A stretch of DNA of 64,000 bases, from contig OY970825.1 in NCBI GenBank assembly GCA_963853835.1, positions 83,165,942-83,229,941 of the forward strand, in the 5' to 3' direction. The position numbers and the translations under genes were made by a program. This DNA is from Calendula officinalis. Its lineage: Eukaryota; Streptophyta; Magnoliopsida; Asterales; Asteraceae. Below, piece after piece: positions 20,881-32,501 of this stretch (position 1 is its first letter; every line of letters starts with the position of its first letter). Under the pieces are notes generated by a model that was given only the letters and a program-made list of their open reading frames with translations, did no database searches and had not been told where the DNA came from.

Positions 20881-22724
20881 TACTAGAAGTTGGAAGCACC
20901 ATTTCTCCACGTTTGTCGCTCAAGGGGTAACATAAAAAAATGATAACATTCAAGGTCGATATTCTTTCTAATCACAAAGTACGTATTTCTTATACTTATT
21001 GACTCCACATATATTTTTATTGTTTCATATTGTTTTTACAACCTAATGTGATTGTATTTTTTTTATATGAATCTAAATGTTCATATTCCTATAAAATTGG
21101 ATGTTTTTATAACAAAAACTTACGAAATTGTGTTAATAATTTTGGTAACTAGTCATTTCTTTTATCACTTCTTTTGTCAAATCAAGACAAGTAAAAAAAA
21201 AGAAATATACTTCATGAGTCTTGTTTATCATATTTTACTATTTTTTTTACCAACATTACATTACACGAAATTATCAATTGGAAGAACAAACTCGAGGATA
21301 ATCATGATCATACATTTTTGTGAGCAAATAATTACTTATCTATGTGACATAAATGATTTTTAATGTCTATAAGTTTTTTTAAACCAATTATATTTGCATT
21401 GAAGAATTGCGACAGTTTTTTTCTCAAAACATGAGCTTTTATTTAATGTTGGTTGTCATATACGAAATAAATACACTCACATTTAATTTTACGAATTGAA
21501 ATTGTGAATTTTGTAGGTTACATTTTGAATTTTGTTGGTGAAAATATTTAAATCCAAACAAAATATATAAAAGTAAATTATAGTCTTTTTTTGAAACTAT
21601 TGAAAAGTTAATGGTTAAATTACTTTTATTAGCACTTAAAGAGTGACTTACTTGATACATATTATTAATTTTTTTAAAGATTATACACTTTGATCAATAT
21701 TTAACTTTTTTTTGTGGGTTTTTAAAAACTATTATGTTTTCTTAGCATGATATGAAGGATTTTTGGAAGCCAACCCTTAAAAATTTGAAATATGAAAATT
21801 GAAAATGAATTTTCATAATGTTGCATCTCATTAAATTATATAATTAAAGAAACTTTAACGCTTTCAATGTTTCTTGTGTAACAAATAACATTTATTTCTT
21901 ATGAAAATATATCCAATTTTTTGCTCTTTTATGAATGACAAATTCTTAAAAATAATTGATTATCCGATGGTTTCTAAAAATGAGAAGAAAAACTGGCATC
22001 ATGAGTTGATGCACTCACGTGATGCACGATGTGTATAATTCCTATTTATAATTTGAGATAGCTAAAAATGAGCATTGTATTAAAACTACTTAAAGTGGAA
22101 AAATTAAGAATCTTCCCCAAATAGGCTCACATATTCTAACTACAATGTCTAGGAAAGATGACGGTTTTTCTGACTCCTAATGATGGGTGGTTCCGATACG
22201 CACAAGCGCTGTATACCGTCACCGTCTTTCCTGGTTGTATTCGAATAGAGCTACCGAAAAGGGTTGACTAAATAATCATTTCCCCGAATGTGGTATATAC
22301 ATATGATGAATTGGTGTCTATTAATCGACCTGCCGTTCGATAAATGAGAATCATTCGTACTTGGGTTTTTCGAACCCGCTGATTCGACACACAATTTTTG
22401 CTCATAAAAACCATTAACATATAAATTTATCATTTTATACGATAACTAAATCTAATATTTCTCCTCCCGGTGTAGGAAAATATCGAAACAAACATTAATC
22501 TTTGAGACCACCGATTTTGTGGCTCAAATAGAATAATAAAGCTATTGTTAAGCTCATGATATATGTTTCATTTGGATTATGCTTTCCCATTTGGATAATG
22601 GTTATCTTTTGGACTATGGTTTGTTCACATTGATTATGTTTCTCGAGATAATTTAAAGTTATTTTATTCCTTATGAAATTAAACAATACGTGTGACTAAC
22701 TTTAAATTATTTTTACTTTGAGGC
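20881..22724 (+). other. Degraded leader and gag region of Copia E
   Basis: Copia gag should lie here, but the stretch is AT-rich and stop-filled. A trace near 22470-22500 (GKYRNK-like) may be the end of gag. No zinc knuckle could be read. A foreign insertion may be hidden here; no terminal repeats were found. Confidence 0.4.
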
Positions 22725-23943
22725 ATGTATATTTGGTATGTTGATAGTCTGGTTGATTGTGGTATTCAGATACACATTCATAAAACATAAGGACTACTTT
22801 ATGAACATTACGCCTAAAAGTAACTTCATTGACAACCATTTCGGGCATGTCGACCCTTGGCTTTGGTATAGCCCAATATATGTTGTTAAATGGTACTGTT
22901 TTATCCATAAATGAAGCCTTATATTATCCAAGTTCCAGTCATAACTTGTTGAGTTTTAAGGATATTCGAGAAAACATGTTTTCATCTCGAAACTGCTCGA
23001 GAAAATGGTATTGAATACCTTTACATTACCTCCGATAAATACGACCAAAAGCGTAGATTGGAGAAGTTGAGATGTTTGTCAAACGGTTTGTACTTCACTA
23101 CGATCTAAACCATTGAAAGCAATCTAATCATTCGTCGAGCCCCTGTTGATGGCGGAACTTATATGTTAGGGCATGACCGGCTGGGACACCCGGGTCAAAA
23201 TACGATGCTTCGAACTATGAATGCATCCCACGGGCATCATCTTGAAGGAATTAATTTCATGATTAATTCGAAAGCCTATGCCAAACATGCTCGATTGTAA
23301 AGACACATCTCAAACCACTTTATGTATAATCTACAAAAGTGATATCCCTTTTTCTTGAGAGAATGCATGGGGATATTTGTGGACCTATCCAACCACCATG
23401 CAGACCATTTGAAAATTTCATGACATTGGTTGATGAATCAACAAGATGGTCACACGTAACTTTTTTGTCCACAATGAATGTAACATTTCCTAAACTCCTA
23501 GCCCATATCATTAAGTTGAGGGCTAATCATCTGAATTATCCAATAAAGTCAATTAGACTTGATAATGTCGGTGAGTTTACATAAAACAAAAATGTTCGAT
23601 GATTATTGCATAACATTGGGCCTTGATATTGAACACCCTGCTGTGTACGTTCATTATCAAATTAATCTTGCGAAATCGTTTATCAAACGAATACAAATAA
23701 TTGCAACAACTTTGGTTATGCGCACCAAAACGCCCCATTTTCATATATGGTTATGCAATAATGCACACTGATGCACTGGTCCGTCTGAGGCCCATGGGCA
23801 CCCAATAATTTCCTGCGTACCAGCTAGTAACTGGATATGAGCCCGACGTCTCATATTTACGCCTATTTGGGTGCTTGGTCAATGTTCCAATTGAACTTCC
23901 AAAGCGTTCGAAATTTGGACCTCAGAAACGACGGGGAGTATAT
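22725..23943 (+). pseudogene. Copia E pol, part 1: protease to integrase core
   Basis: The order is Copia. The protease end reads LGFGIAQYMLLNGTVLSINE then PSSSHNLLSFKDIRENMF (about 22855-22980). The GAG-pre-integrase zinc-binding region follows (about 23160-23300: GHPGQN, TMLRTMNASH). The integrase core then reads MHGDICGPIQPP, FMTLVDESTRWSHV (first catalytic Asp) and SIRLDNVGEFT (second Asp context; family RLDNAGEFT). Many stops and shifts are present. The reading stops at FGPQKRRGVY (about 23940), where the Athila element enters, and continues after 33891. Confidence 0.88.
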
Positions 23944-25119
23944 TACTTATTTGCTTTATTTCTTCATGCTTTGCATGTTTATTTATTTAAATTTTTTTTC
24001 TTCATTTTCTTTTTATACATGCTTTGCATGTTTGCTAATTTATTTATTTATTTTGTTTGGAAGAGAGAACCACAACTTTCATTGAGAACCCGCATAAAAG
24101 ACTTTCGACCAACATGTCCAGATCAGTTGACCTTGGAATGCTAGGTTTGAAGGACCCCTCGGGCATACTTGTCGGGAACCCAAGGTTGGCTAATTGTTCT
24201 CCCTAAGTATTTAATTAGGTTTTTATTCAAGAATCGATTTGAACCTCAGCTTACATTGTGAACCCGCGTAAACGAATTTCGACCAACATGTCCAGATCAG
24301 TTGACCTTAGAATGCTAGGTTTAAAGGACCCCTCAGGCGTACTTGTTGGGAGCACAAGGCCGGATGAATATTCTCACCGATTCTCAAAATTTTCATTTAT
24401 ATTATTATTTAGCAATTTATTCACGTAAACTAAAAGCTCTTAATCCAACCTAATTTCATCGGGAGCTAGCTTTGCTAATCTTAATTTTCTAAAAGACAAT
24501 TCTTATAGGTTTACAAGACATTTCAAATTTTCCAAATTAGGAAGTGGTTTAATTAACGAGTTAAAAAGCCAATTAGATCGGTGAAAAGCCACAAAAATTG
24601 ACACATAAAAGCTAGGAAATATTTTGCCCTTTAAAGTGAACTCTATTGTCCAAAAATTGTTTTCTAAGGTTAAGATGTGTCTAAAAAATATATTTCTGAT
24701 TAAACTGGTTTGTTCGTTTTTTAGATGATTTACTAAGAACAACAACAAGTGGTGGATACCACACCCCATGCCCACACTTAAAACGTTGCATTGCCCTCAA
24801 TGAAATAAAAATAGAAAAAAATGATAAACCAAAAAGTAAAAGGCAAAAGGGAACGGTACTCCCTGAAGGTATTTTGAATTTTTGGGTTCCAAGTACTGTT
24901 ATAATTCAAATGCATGATCCATTTTTGAGCATTTTCCATCCAGTTCCAAGCTCATCACATTCTATCAAAATATAACTAGAACAAAACTCAAATAAAACAG
25001 TGACATAGTTCAAACATAACATAATCAAAAAGACAAAAGTACTAAGTTGTTACTAAAAGAAAAGTAATAATAAAAGTACAACCAAATTGAAAATAGTCTA
25101 TGACAACCAAACACATGGA
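23944..25119 (-). other. 3' non-coding region of Athila F with 174-bp duplication
   Basis: CGACCAACATGTCCAGATCA occurs at 24106 and 24280; about 24085-24190 and 24259-24365 are direct repeats offset by 174 bases. Minus-strand AAGTGTGGGCATGGGGTGTG near 24760-24780 resembles the sequence after the env-like ORF in Athila elements. The left end holds two copies of ATGCTTTGCATGTTT near 23968 and 24018. No LTR is present. Confidence 0.7.
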
Positions 25120-26708
25120 TCAAGAATCGCGACCATCGCGAGGCGGTGTAGGATCATACTGTTGGAACCAGTCACCGTAGGTCGGGAAATTCGGCGGAGC
25201 TGGAAAACTCGGGCCCCAATATGGAAGTGGGTTTTGGGCCTCGGCTGGTGCTGCGGGAGCCTGCCAATGGTGGTATGACTGAGCCCTTTCGGCCTGATAG
25301 CAGTTCCTTTGAAGTTGTAGGGTCATGCCATCCATGTATTGCTGCATCCCGCCAAAATCGGTCCTCAACCCTGCCATGTCTACCTGTAAAGCATGAACAT
25401 CAGTATATAAGTTCTGGTACGGGTCAAATGAGGACGGGCCCGCTTGGGAGCCAGATGCTTCGGGGTGCCCATGACCATGATCTATAACCGGCGGCTCCAT
25501 CTCCTGCATCTCTACATCTTCCTGCTCTTGCGGTTGCTATGGTTGACTTTGTCTAACCCGTCTCGCGATTTCGGTGGATAGGTTATCCACCCACACATAC
25601 CTACCATCTTCTACCCCATGTGTTTCATTTAGGATCACCCCATCCCATTCATTTCTTTATAATCAAGGAAACCCATTTCTTTCTTTGTTAAGGACCCCCT
25701 CACTCGGTGTGTAAGAGTCACCGCGGACTTTGCCAATCGAGGAATGTATTGGCCTCCTACGAAGCAACTTTTTCCTTTATGTCCTCGAGCAGGACCATTC
25801 AAGAACAAAGCAATGACTATTGGGATATTTATGAAGCGATCCCGGTTTACCAACTGGTGTAAAAGCCAAATAATCGCTATGTTCATCTTTTCAGCACCAT
25901 CTTTTCTTTGTCTGAGGGTGTTGGTGATCATACGGTATAGGTAGCGGTGTTCACTGTTCCTAAGTTCCTTGCTTTTCGAGTACCTTGAACTCCATTCTCC
26001 TACGCCAAGTGCGGCCCAAATCTGTCCTACATCACGGTTTTCTATAATTTCGCCCCGACGCAAGTAGGTGAGGAAATGGTCATTATTAGTTTGGGCTACG
26101 GTGTAAAGCCCTAGGTTTACTGCAAATTGAACTAATTAACAATGAACCCATTTATGTGCTACCCGGTAGTGAATGGATTCGGCTTCGGGATCGTTGCAGG
26201 CGATGGTGCGGTTCAAGTGATATGTGGAAAGGAACTCATGTACAAGCTCGGCATAAATCGGTTCCCTTAATGTAAGGGCGACCTCCCAAGCATTGCACGT
26301 GAATATCACGCGCCCATCATTATCCCGCACTTTTCTAGTCAAATAGGCTCGAATAGCCCTCTCTTTTCCCAATGATGCAAGCTCAATCCATTTTGGTGTT
26401 CGGCCCGCATGCATTTTCTTGTGCCTGATTTGGTCTCTTCTTTGTTCATAGATGGCTCTAGTGATTTCGTTGCGAATATTATCGAATTTCTCGAATGCAT
26501 GATGAAGTTCGTTTTCCTTTAGGACCAAGGGGAAACCATCTGTATCCAGTACTATTGGTAATTTGAATTCTTCCTCATACTCCACCTCAATTTCCTCCTC
26601 CGATGCGGATGATGAATGATCTAGTGAAGGTGGTGGTTGAGGTTGAGGGACCCTAGAAGAGGATGCCCTAGAAGATGATGCTCTCGTTGAAGCTCTTGTA
26701 GATCTCTG
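25120..26708 (-). pseudogene. Env-position ORF of Athila element F
   Basis: Read leftward from about 26708: a Ser/Arg/Pro-rich start (RASTRASSSRASSSRVPQPQ), an acidic stretch, then EYEEEFKLPIVLDTDGFPLV, ARTPKWIELASLGKERAIRA-like, VIFTCNAWEVALTLREPIYA and ELVHEFLSTYHLNRT. After a stop near 26136, NDHFLTYLRRGEIIENRDVG, NSEHRYLYRMITNTLRQRKD, WLLHQLVNRDRFINIPIVIA and GGQYIPRLAKSAVTLTHRVR follow. A Pro/Gln/Tyr-rich tail with DVHALQVDMAGLRTDFGGMQ ends at 25120. This is the plant-specific Athila ORF placed where an envelope gene would be. Its function is unknown, and I see no signal peptide or convincing membrane span. Stops at about 26136 and 25635-25510 make it a pseudogene. Confidence 0.75.
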
Positions 26709-27039
26709 CTAATCACAAACTAAAAGAATAATCATTAGAAGTGTTATTTAACAGAAACGTTTCAAAATAAATAAGGAATTTATAAGCTTTTTTTCTAATT
26801 TAAACCCCACTTTCCCTAACCCACACTTAGTTGTTAAACTAAGTGTGAAACTATGTAAAAACTTACCAATTTTCCTTACCCACGCTTAGTTGTTAAACTA
26901 AGTGTGACATTATTCAACACTTATAATGATTGTTTTAATAATTTTAATTTGAAATTTGTATATGCTTGTAATGTAGTTGTCAAAAACTTGAACCCAATTT
27001 AGCAAAATTTTAACCATAATGTGAAAAATTGACAAGTAC
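26586..27039 (-). other. Spacer between pol and env-like ORF of F, with paired hairpins
   Basis: CACACTTAGTT-GTTA-AACTAAGTGTG (26822-26847) is a perfect 11-bp hairpin. CACGCTTAGTT-GTTA-AACTAAGTGTG (26881-26906) is a second copy 59 bases on with one changed pair. The left part (26586-26708) is the Ser/Arg/Pro-rich start of the next ORF. The env-like message of Athila elements is expected to be expressed through this interval. Confidence 0.7.
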
Positions 27040-28487
27040 TTATCGAGATTGATAAATGAGGACCTTGTCACCCGGTTGGAAGCATTTACGACTTTTCAGT
27101 TTCTTATCGTGCAAATACTTGCTTCTCTCTTTGTAGATTCGCGAATTTTCATACGCTTCAAAACGGTGTTCATCGAGAAGGTTGAGTTGATGATTACGCT
27201 CGGTCCCGGCGGGAACGATGCTCATGTCACACTCTTTGATAGCCCAATAGGCTTTGTGTTCGATCTCGAATGGAAGGTGACATGCTTTTCCGTAAACCAT
27301 CTGATACGGAGTATGGCTGATAGGAGTTTTGTATGCGGTACGGAATGCCGAAAGAGCATCTTCAAGTCGTTGAGACCACAACTTGGGATTTTTCTCAATG
27401 GTTTTCTCTAGAATTCTTTTTAGGGCCCGATTAGTGTTCTCGACTTGACCACTAGTTTGTGGATGATATGCGGTCGAGAAACGATGGTGGACACCGTATC
27501 ATTGGAGAGTTTTCTCCATAAGATGGTTAGCAAAATGCGTGCCACGATCACTAATCAGCGCCCTCGGGCAACCGAACCGGCAGAAAAGAGATTTAATAAA
27601 ATTGATTACGACTCGGGCATCGTTAGTTGGAAGAGATTTTGCCTTGGCCCATTTAGAGACATAATCAACATCAACAAGGATATATTTATTACCTTGGGAG
27701 CTCGGGAATGGACTCATGAAGTCAATGCCCTAAATGTCGAAGACCTCACAAACTTGGATGCCATGTTGTGGCATTTCATCCCGCTTGGAGATGCTTCCGT
27801 TTTTTTGGCATGCATCACAGGTTTTTACCAATTCTTGTGTATCTTTGAAGATCGTTGGCCAATAGAAACCCGCATCAAGAACTTTCCGGGCGGTATAGTT
27901 TGGACCGAAATGTCCACCGGTGGGGCCTTTATGACATTTGTTGAGAATGTCATGGGCTTCAACACCGGAAACACACCTCCTATGCATAAAATCGGGACCG
28001 ACCCGGAAAAGATGTGGAGCATCCCAATGGTAGTGTTTAAGATCTGAAAAGAATTTCCCTTTTTGTTCATGGGTCATTCCTTTAACAAGAACCCCCGCCG
28101 CTAAATAATTTGCAAAATCAACGAACCACGGGTCGTTGGTGTCTTGTAAAGCATTGACCACTTCGATAAATTCATCAGGAAATGTATCATGAACCCCGTC
28201 TTCATTGCACTCCTCAAGGTGAGGGTTCTCTAATCGGGATAGATGATCCACCGCTAGATTTTCCGATCCTTTTTTATCTTTTATCTCAATGTCGAATTCT
28301 TGTAGGAGAAAAATCCAACGAATGAGACGCGGTTTTGCATCTTGTTTGGCGAAGAGATATTTTAATGCTGAGTTATCCGTATAGACAATCGTTTTAGATA
28401 GTACAAGGTACAGACGGAATTTGTCAAAGGCGAAAACCACTGCAAGGAGTTCCTTTTCAGTTGTGGTATAATTCGCCTAAGCACCGG
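27040..28487 (-). pseudogene. RNase H and integrase of Athila element F
   Basis: RNase H reads VYTDNSALKYLFAKQDAKPR and GSENLAVDHLSRLENP (28440-28200). The integrase zinc-binding part is HKGPTGGHFGPNYTARKVLD, FYWPTIFKDTQELVKTCDAC. The core follows as GNKYILVDVDYVSKWAKAKS (first Asp) and RALISDRGTHFAN (second Asp). After a shift near 27500 come LWSQRLEDALSAFRTAYKTP and GKACHLPFEIEHKAYWAIKE, then FQPGDKVLIYQSR at the C-terminus near 27040. Stops at about 27725 and 27500 break the chain. Confidence 0.9.
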
Positions 28488-28528
28488 TGAGTGTTCGGCT
28501 CGCGTAATAAATGGGATGGAAATGATTA

Positions 28529-29458
28529 TTATGCGCTACCCAAAACTGCACCGAGTGTGAAATCCCTAGCATCGCACATGAGTTCGAATAACTCCCAATT
28601 GGGAGACACCATGATAGGAGCTTTTGCGAGCCGATTCTTGAGAAGATTGAAGGCTTCCATACATTCGGGAGTGAACAAGAAAGGTGTATCCTTCTCGAGA
28701 AGATGAGTCATGGGTCGGGTTATCTTGGAAAAATCCTTGATGAACCGACGATAAAACCCCGCATGACCTAAGAAGCTTCTCACAGATTTGACATTCGAAG
28801 GGGGAGGTAATTTAGAAATGACATCGATTTTTGATTTATCGACCTCAATCCCCTTCGTTGAAATTTTGTGTCCTAACACGATGCCTTCGCGCACCATGAA
28901 ATGACACTTTTCCCAATTAAGCACGAGATTTGATTCCTCGCACCTAATGAGAACTCGCTCTAAGCTAGAAAGACATGACTTGAAGGAGTCTCTGAATACT
29001 GAGAAATCATCCATGAAGACTTCCATACAGTCCTCGATCATGTCTTGGAAAATCGCGGTCATGCACCGTTGAAATGTTGTAGGAGCGTTGCACAACCCGA
29101 AAGGCATCCTTCGATACACAAATGTACCGAAGGGGCACGTGAAGGTGGTCTTTTCCTGATCTTGGGGATCAATCGGGATTTGAAAGGAGCCGAAGAAACC
29201 GTCCAAGAAACAATTGAAGTTGTTCCCGGCCAATCTCTCCAACATTTGATCGATGAAGGATAAAGGAAAGTGATCCTTTCGAGTGGCTTCGTTGAGTCTG
29301 CGGTAATCGATGCAGATTCGCCATCCCGTTACAGTACGAGTGGGAACGCGTTCATTCTTATCGTTACGCACAACTGTCATTCCCCTTTTATTCGGAACCA
29401 CTTGGACCAGACTCACCCAAGGACTGTCATTCCCCCTTTTCTCGGAGCCCTGCATCAA
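28529..29458 (-). pseudogene. Reverse transcriptase of Athila element F
   Basis: About 310 codons of Ty3/Gypsy RT are present. Motifs in order are SPWVSLVQVVPNKRGMT, GWRICIDYRRLNEATRKDHF, FNCFLDGFFGSFQIPIDPQD (the family has FLDGYSGYNQI), FGTFVYRRMPFGLCNAPTTF, EVFMDDFSVF (the YxDD box as FMDD, normal for Athila), VREGIVLGHKIS and SVRSFLGHAGFYRRFIKDFS. The start of RNase H (FTLGAVLGSA) then meets a stop at about 28529. Upstream (29460-29770) the protease-RT linker is frameshifted. Catalytic Asp residues are retained, yet the broken frame makes it a pseudogene. Confidence 0.9.
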
Positions 29459-29773
29459 GCAGTTTAAGGACTTCCTTCTTCACGACTTCCTTCATGTTGG
29501 GATTTAAACGCCTTTGTCTCTGCACACTAGGTTTAAAGTTTTCTTCCATTAGAATTTTATGATTACAAAAAGAAGGGTTTATACCCGGAATATCTGCGGT
29601 TTTCCAAGCTAGAACTTTTTTATGATATTTTAATATTTTTTATTAAATTTGCTTTTTCAGAAGGAGCTAGAGTAGATGAGATGATTACGGGAAAATCAGA
29701 TTCTCCCTGAAGCAATGCATACTCTCTGGTAACGGTTTAAGCTCGAGAGATGGAGGGTCCTCAAAAGATGTTT

Positions 29774-30637
29774 TTATTCGGAGTTTTTGGTTCGGCTCGA
29801 ATTTCTCAAAAATGACTTCATTTTCTTCCGAATCCTCTTCGTCAAGGTGAAGAAGTTCCTCGACCTCTGAGAGATCTTCTTGGATTCGGGAGAGTCTAGA
29901 GTGACATCACCATATGTAGTGATGTCATCGCAATCTAGGTCGAGAAATGAAGTAATTTCCTCCTCTATGCACACATCGATGATGTCGATGAAATTGCATG
30001 TGTCATCGGAGGCAGAGGCATGCCTCATTGCTTTCTCAATGGAGAAAGTGACTCGGTCATTCCCGACATCTAGACTAAGCTCAGCAACCAAGATTATGGC
30101 ACTGGCAGTGTTCCGAAAGGGTATCCCTAAGATAAGAGGGACATTGGGCTCTTCTGGGATGTCTAGGATAACAAAATCTGCGGGAACTATGAATCTATCA
30201 ATCTTAACCGGGAAGTTTTCTGCTATGCCTAACGGGTATTTAAATGATAGGTCTGCTAGTCTAACACGCATCCTAGTCAGCCTAAGGTCTGTTAATCCTA
30301 ATTTAAGGTACATAGACAAGGGCATTAAACTAATTCTAGATCCTAAATCCACTAGCGCCTTACAGGGTGGTAAATTATCTATAAGACAAGGGATTATAAA
30401 ACTCCCTGGGTCACCCTTCTTTGGAGGCATGTTTGGTTGGAGGATGGCTGAACATTCCTCGCTTAGTATTGCTGACGACACCTCCTCCGTTTGTGCCTTG
30501 CTAGAGACCAAATCCTTGATGAATTTCCCGTAGTTTGGCATCCCTGCTAACATGTCAACCAAAGGAACGTTAATGCGCACCTGTTTAATCATTTCAACAA
30601 ACTTACCATATTTTTCCTTAAGTTTTTCTTTCCTCAA
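29774..30637 (-). pseudogene. Aspartic protease region of Athila element F
   Basis: This single open stretch of 287 codons contains the retropepsin-like core: CKALVDLGSRISLMPLSMY, with active site DLGS where the family has DLGA or DTGA, then MRVRLADLSFKYPLGIAEN, FVILDIPEEPNVPLILGIPF (the flap to ILG region) and a Glu/Asp-rich linker. It begins RKEKLKEKYGKFVEMIKQVR, the usual gag-protease junction of Athila. The product would cut the polyprotein. The protease part is intact but sits between broken gag and RT. Confidence 0.85.
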
Positions 30638-32315
30638 CCGTTGAGGAAAGGGGACCTTCGGTGTGTAGGAGTTTGTTGTATCTGTTTTAGTAGACTTGTG
30701 CGTCTCCTTTGGTTAGGTCTTTTCTGGCTCATTTGGAGTTTCAACCTTCTCCATGGCCCTCTCCTCTTCATTAGCTGGAGTCTCCTCATTAACCTGTGTA
30801 TCAAAAGAATTTTCATCAATATTTAATACAGGTGAACTTACCGTTTTACCACTCCGAGTGGTGATAGCTTTAATATTCTCGAATCCCCGTTTAGGGTTAT
30901 CTTATGTACGGGGTGGTAGACTGCCCTGTGGACGTTCTTGTAGAGTTTCGGCTATTCTGCCCAGATTTCTCTCTAAGCTTTGAATCGATGCTTGCTGATT
31001 TCTGATAATTTGATCTTGTTCTTCAGCTTTCTTGTCTTGTTTTTCCTTATACTTCTCGAGCATAATTTCCATTGAGGACTTTTGCCCTTGACCTGCAGCA
31101 TTCTCTCGAGGTGGTTGATTTGTTTGATTATCACGTTGGAAACCAGGGGGTTCGAGTTTCTCGGGGGATAATTATTGTTTTGGTTATTTTTGTTATAACC
31201 TCTGTTGTTGTACCCCTGATTATTGTTGTTGTACCCCTGATTTCCTCCCTGATAATTACCTCGGTACCCATTGTTGATGTAATTCAACTCTTCTTCTGCA
31301 TACATCATCGGTTGATGCTGTTGGTATTCTTTTGTCAGATGTGGCCCTTTGCATATATCGCACCCAACCTGTATGGCATGTAAATGACTAGTTATTTTAT
31401 CTAATTTACATTCGAATACCTGTTGGTTGTTCTTTATTTCGGCCACTTCATCATACTGTCGATCATCAATCGCCTTTAGTGATGCCTGATTCTGTCCGAC
31501 TAGTCTGTCGGATGTCCATTCCAGACTGTTAATCGAGATGTCTTCAAGAAGTTGATAGGCTTGAGTTGAGGTTTCGTACATGAATAGTCCGCCACTTGAG
31601 GAATCGAGGAGGGAACGAGATGTGTGATCCAGTCCCCTGTAGAATATGTGTACTATGTTATTCTTCTCTAACCCGTGGTTAGGAAATTCCCTTAGTAAGG
31701 TTTTTAGCCTTTCCCAGGCATGCGTTATCTTTTCACCTGATTCCTGCATAAAGCCATAATATCAGTTTTAAGTCTATCAGCCTTAGCTGGTGAAAAATAA
31801 CGAGTAATAAAATGGCTTCGGAGTTCATTCCAAGTTGTAATAGAGCCTGGCTCTAACGATTTAACCCATTCTTTTGCATCCCCAGCTAAGCTGAAGGGAA
31901 ACAATCTCAATCTCATAACATCAATCGTTACATATCTTCGCTTGAACAGTTCACAAATCTCTAGAAAGTTTTCTAGATGTCTATTGGGATCATTGCATAG
32001 TCTTCCATCAAAGTTCAGATCCCGCACCATACTGATGAACTGTCCTTTTATTTTGAAATTGATATTATTCAATTCAGGAACTGTGATGGATGGAGTAGGA
32101 GCAATTGGTGCTGTTTGCCTTGTATTCCACATAGGTTGCTCTGGTGGTGGCTCCGGTGGTTGTTCACCTCCCATATCGTAAACTGGGTTTTCGATAGTAT
32201 GAAAGTTGATCGACTCGAGGTATTGCGCTGCTAAAACTGCTCTACATCGCTGGCGAAGAAGTCTCTCTGGTTCAGAAAATGGTGATAAAGGATCTGAATC
32301 AGAGCTACGGGTCAT
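30638..32315 (-). pseudogene. Gag of Athila element F, broken
   Basis: The likely start is the Met at 32315 (MTRSSDSDPLSPFSEPERLL). The retrotransposon gag domain is clear: FDGRLCNDPNRHLENFLEIC, RLRLFPFSLAGDAKEWVKSL, TWNELRSHFITRYF, then after a frameshift at about 31750 GEKITHAWERLKTLLREFPN and HIFYRGLDHTSRSLLDSSSG. A CDIC..PH zinc-knuckle remnant follows near 31350, then an Asn/Gly/Tyr-rich tail (NYQGGNQGYNNNNQGYN). Downstream of about 30975 the frame is broken up in a Lys/Glu/Pro-rich linker. Gag would form the virus-like particle. Frame upstream of 32315 is leader sequence. Confidence 0.85.
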
Positions 32316-32477
32316 ACACCTGCAAAACTTAAAGCAAATCGTAAAAACGCAACAGTTTAACAACTTCAATGAAAACGAAACAGAAAATAAAAACAATTTA
32401 AGTAACTTGTTTAGGAATAAATCCCTAGACAAGGATCGATTAACCAATTAGTTCTAAATTACTAATCTCGCAACTGT

Positions 32478-32495
32478 TCCCCGGCAGTGGCGCCA
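32478..32495 (-). promoter_or_regulatory. Primer binding site of Athila element F
   Basis: The plus strand reads TCCCCGGCAGTGGCGCCA, the reverse complement of TGGCGCCACTGCCGGGGA. It lies six bases inside the 5' LTR and is a near match to the tRNA-Asp PBS of Athila and Tat elements. Confidence 0.88.
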
Positions 32496-32501
32496 AAAAC
32501 T

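Noticed and set aside
30638..30983. Plus-strand Leu/Trp-rich frames opposite the gag-protease linker of F
   Set aside because: Shadows of the minus-strand Lys/Glu/Pro-rich linker, with no independent support.
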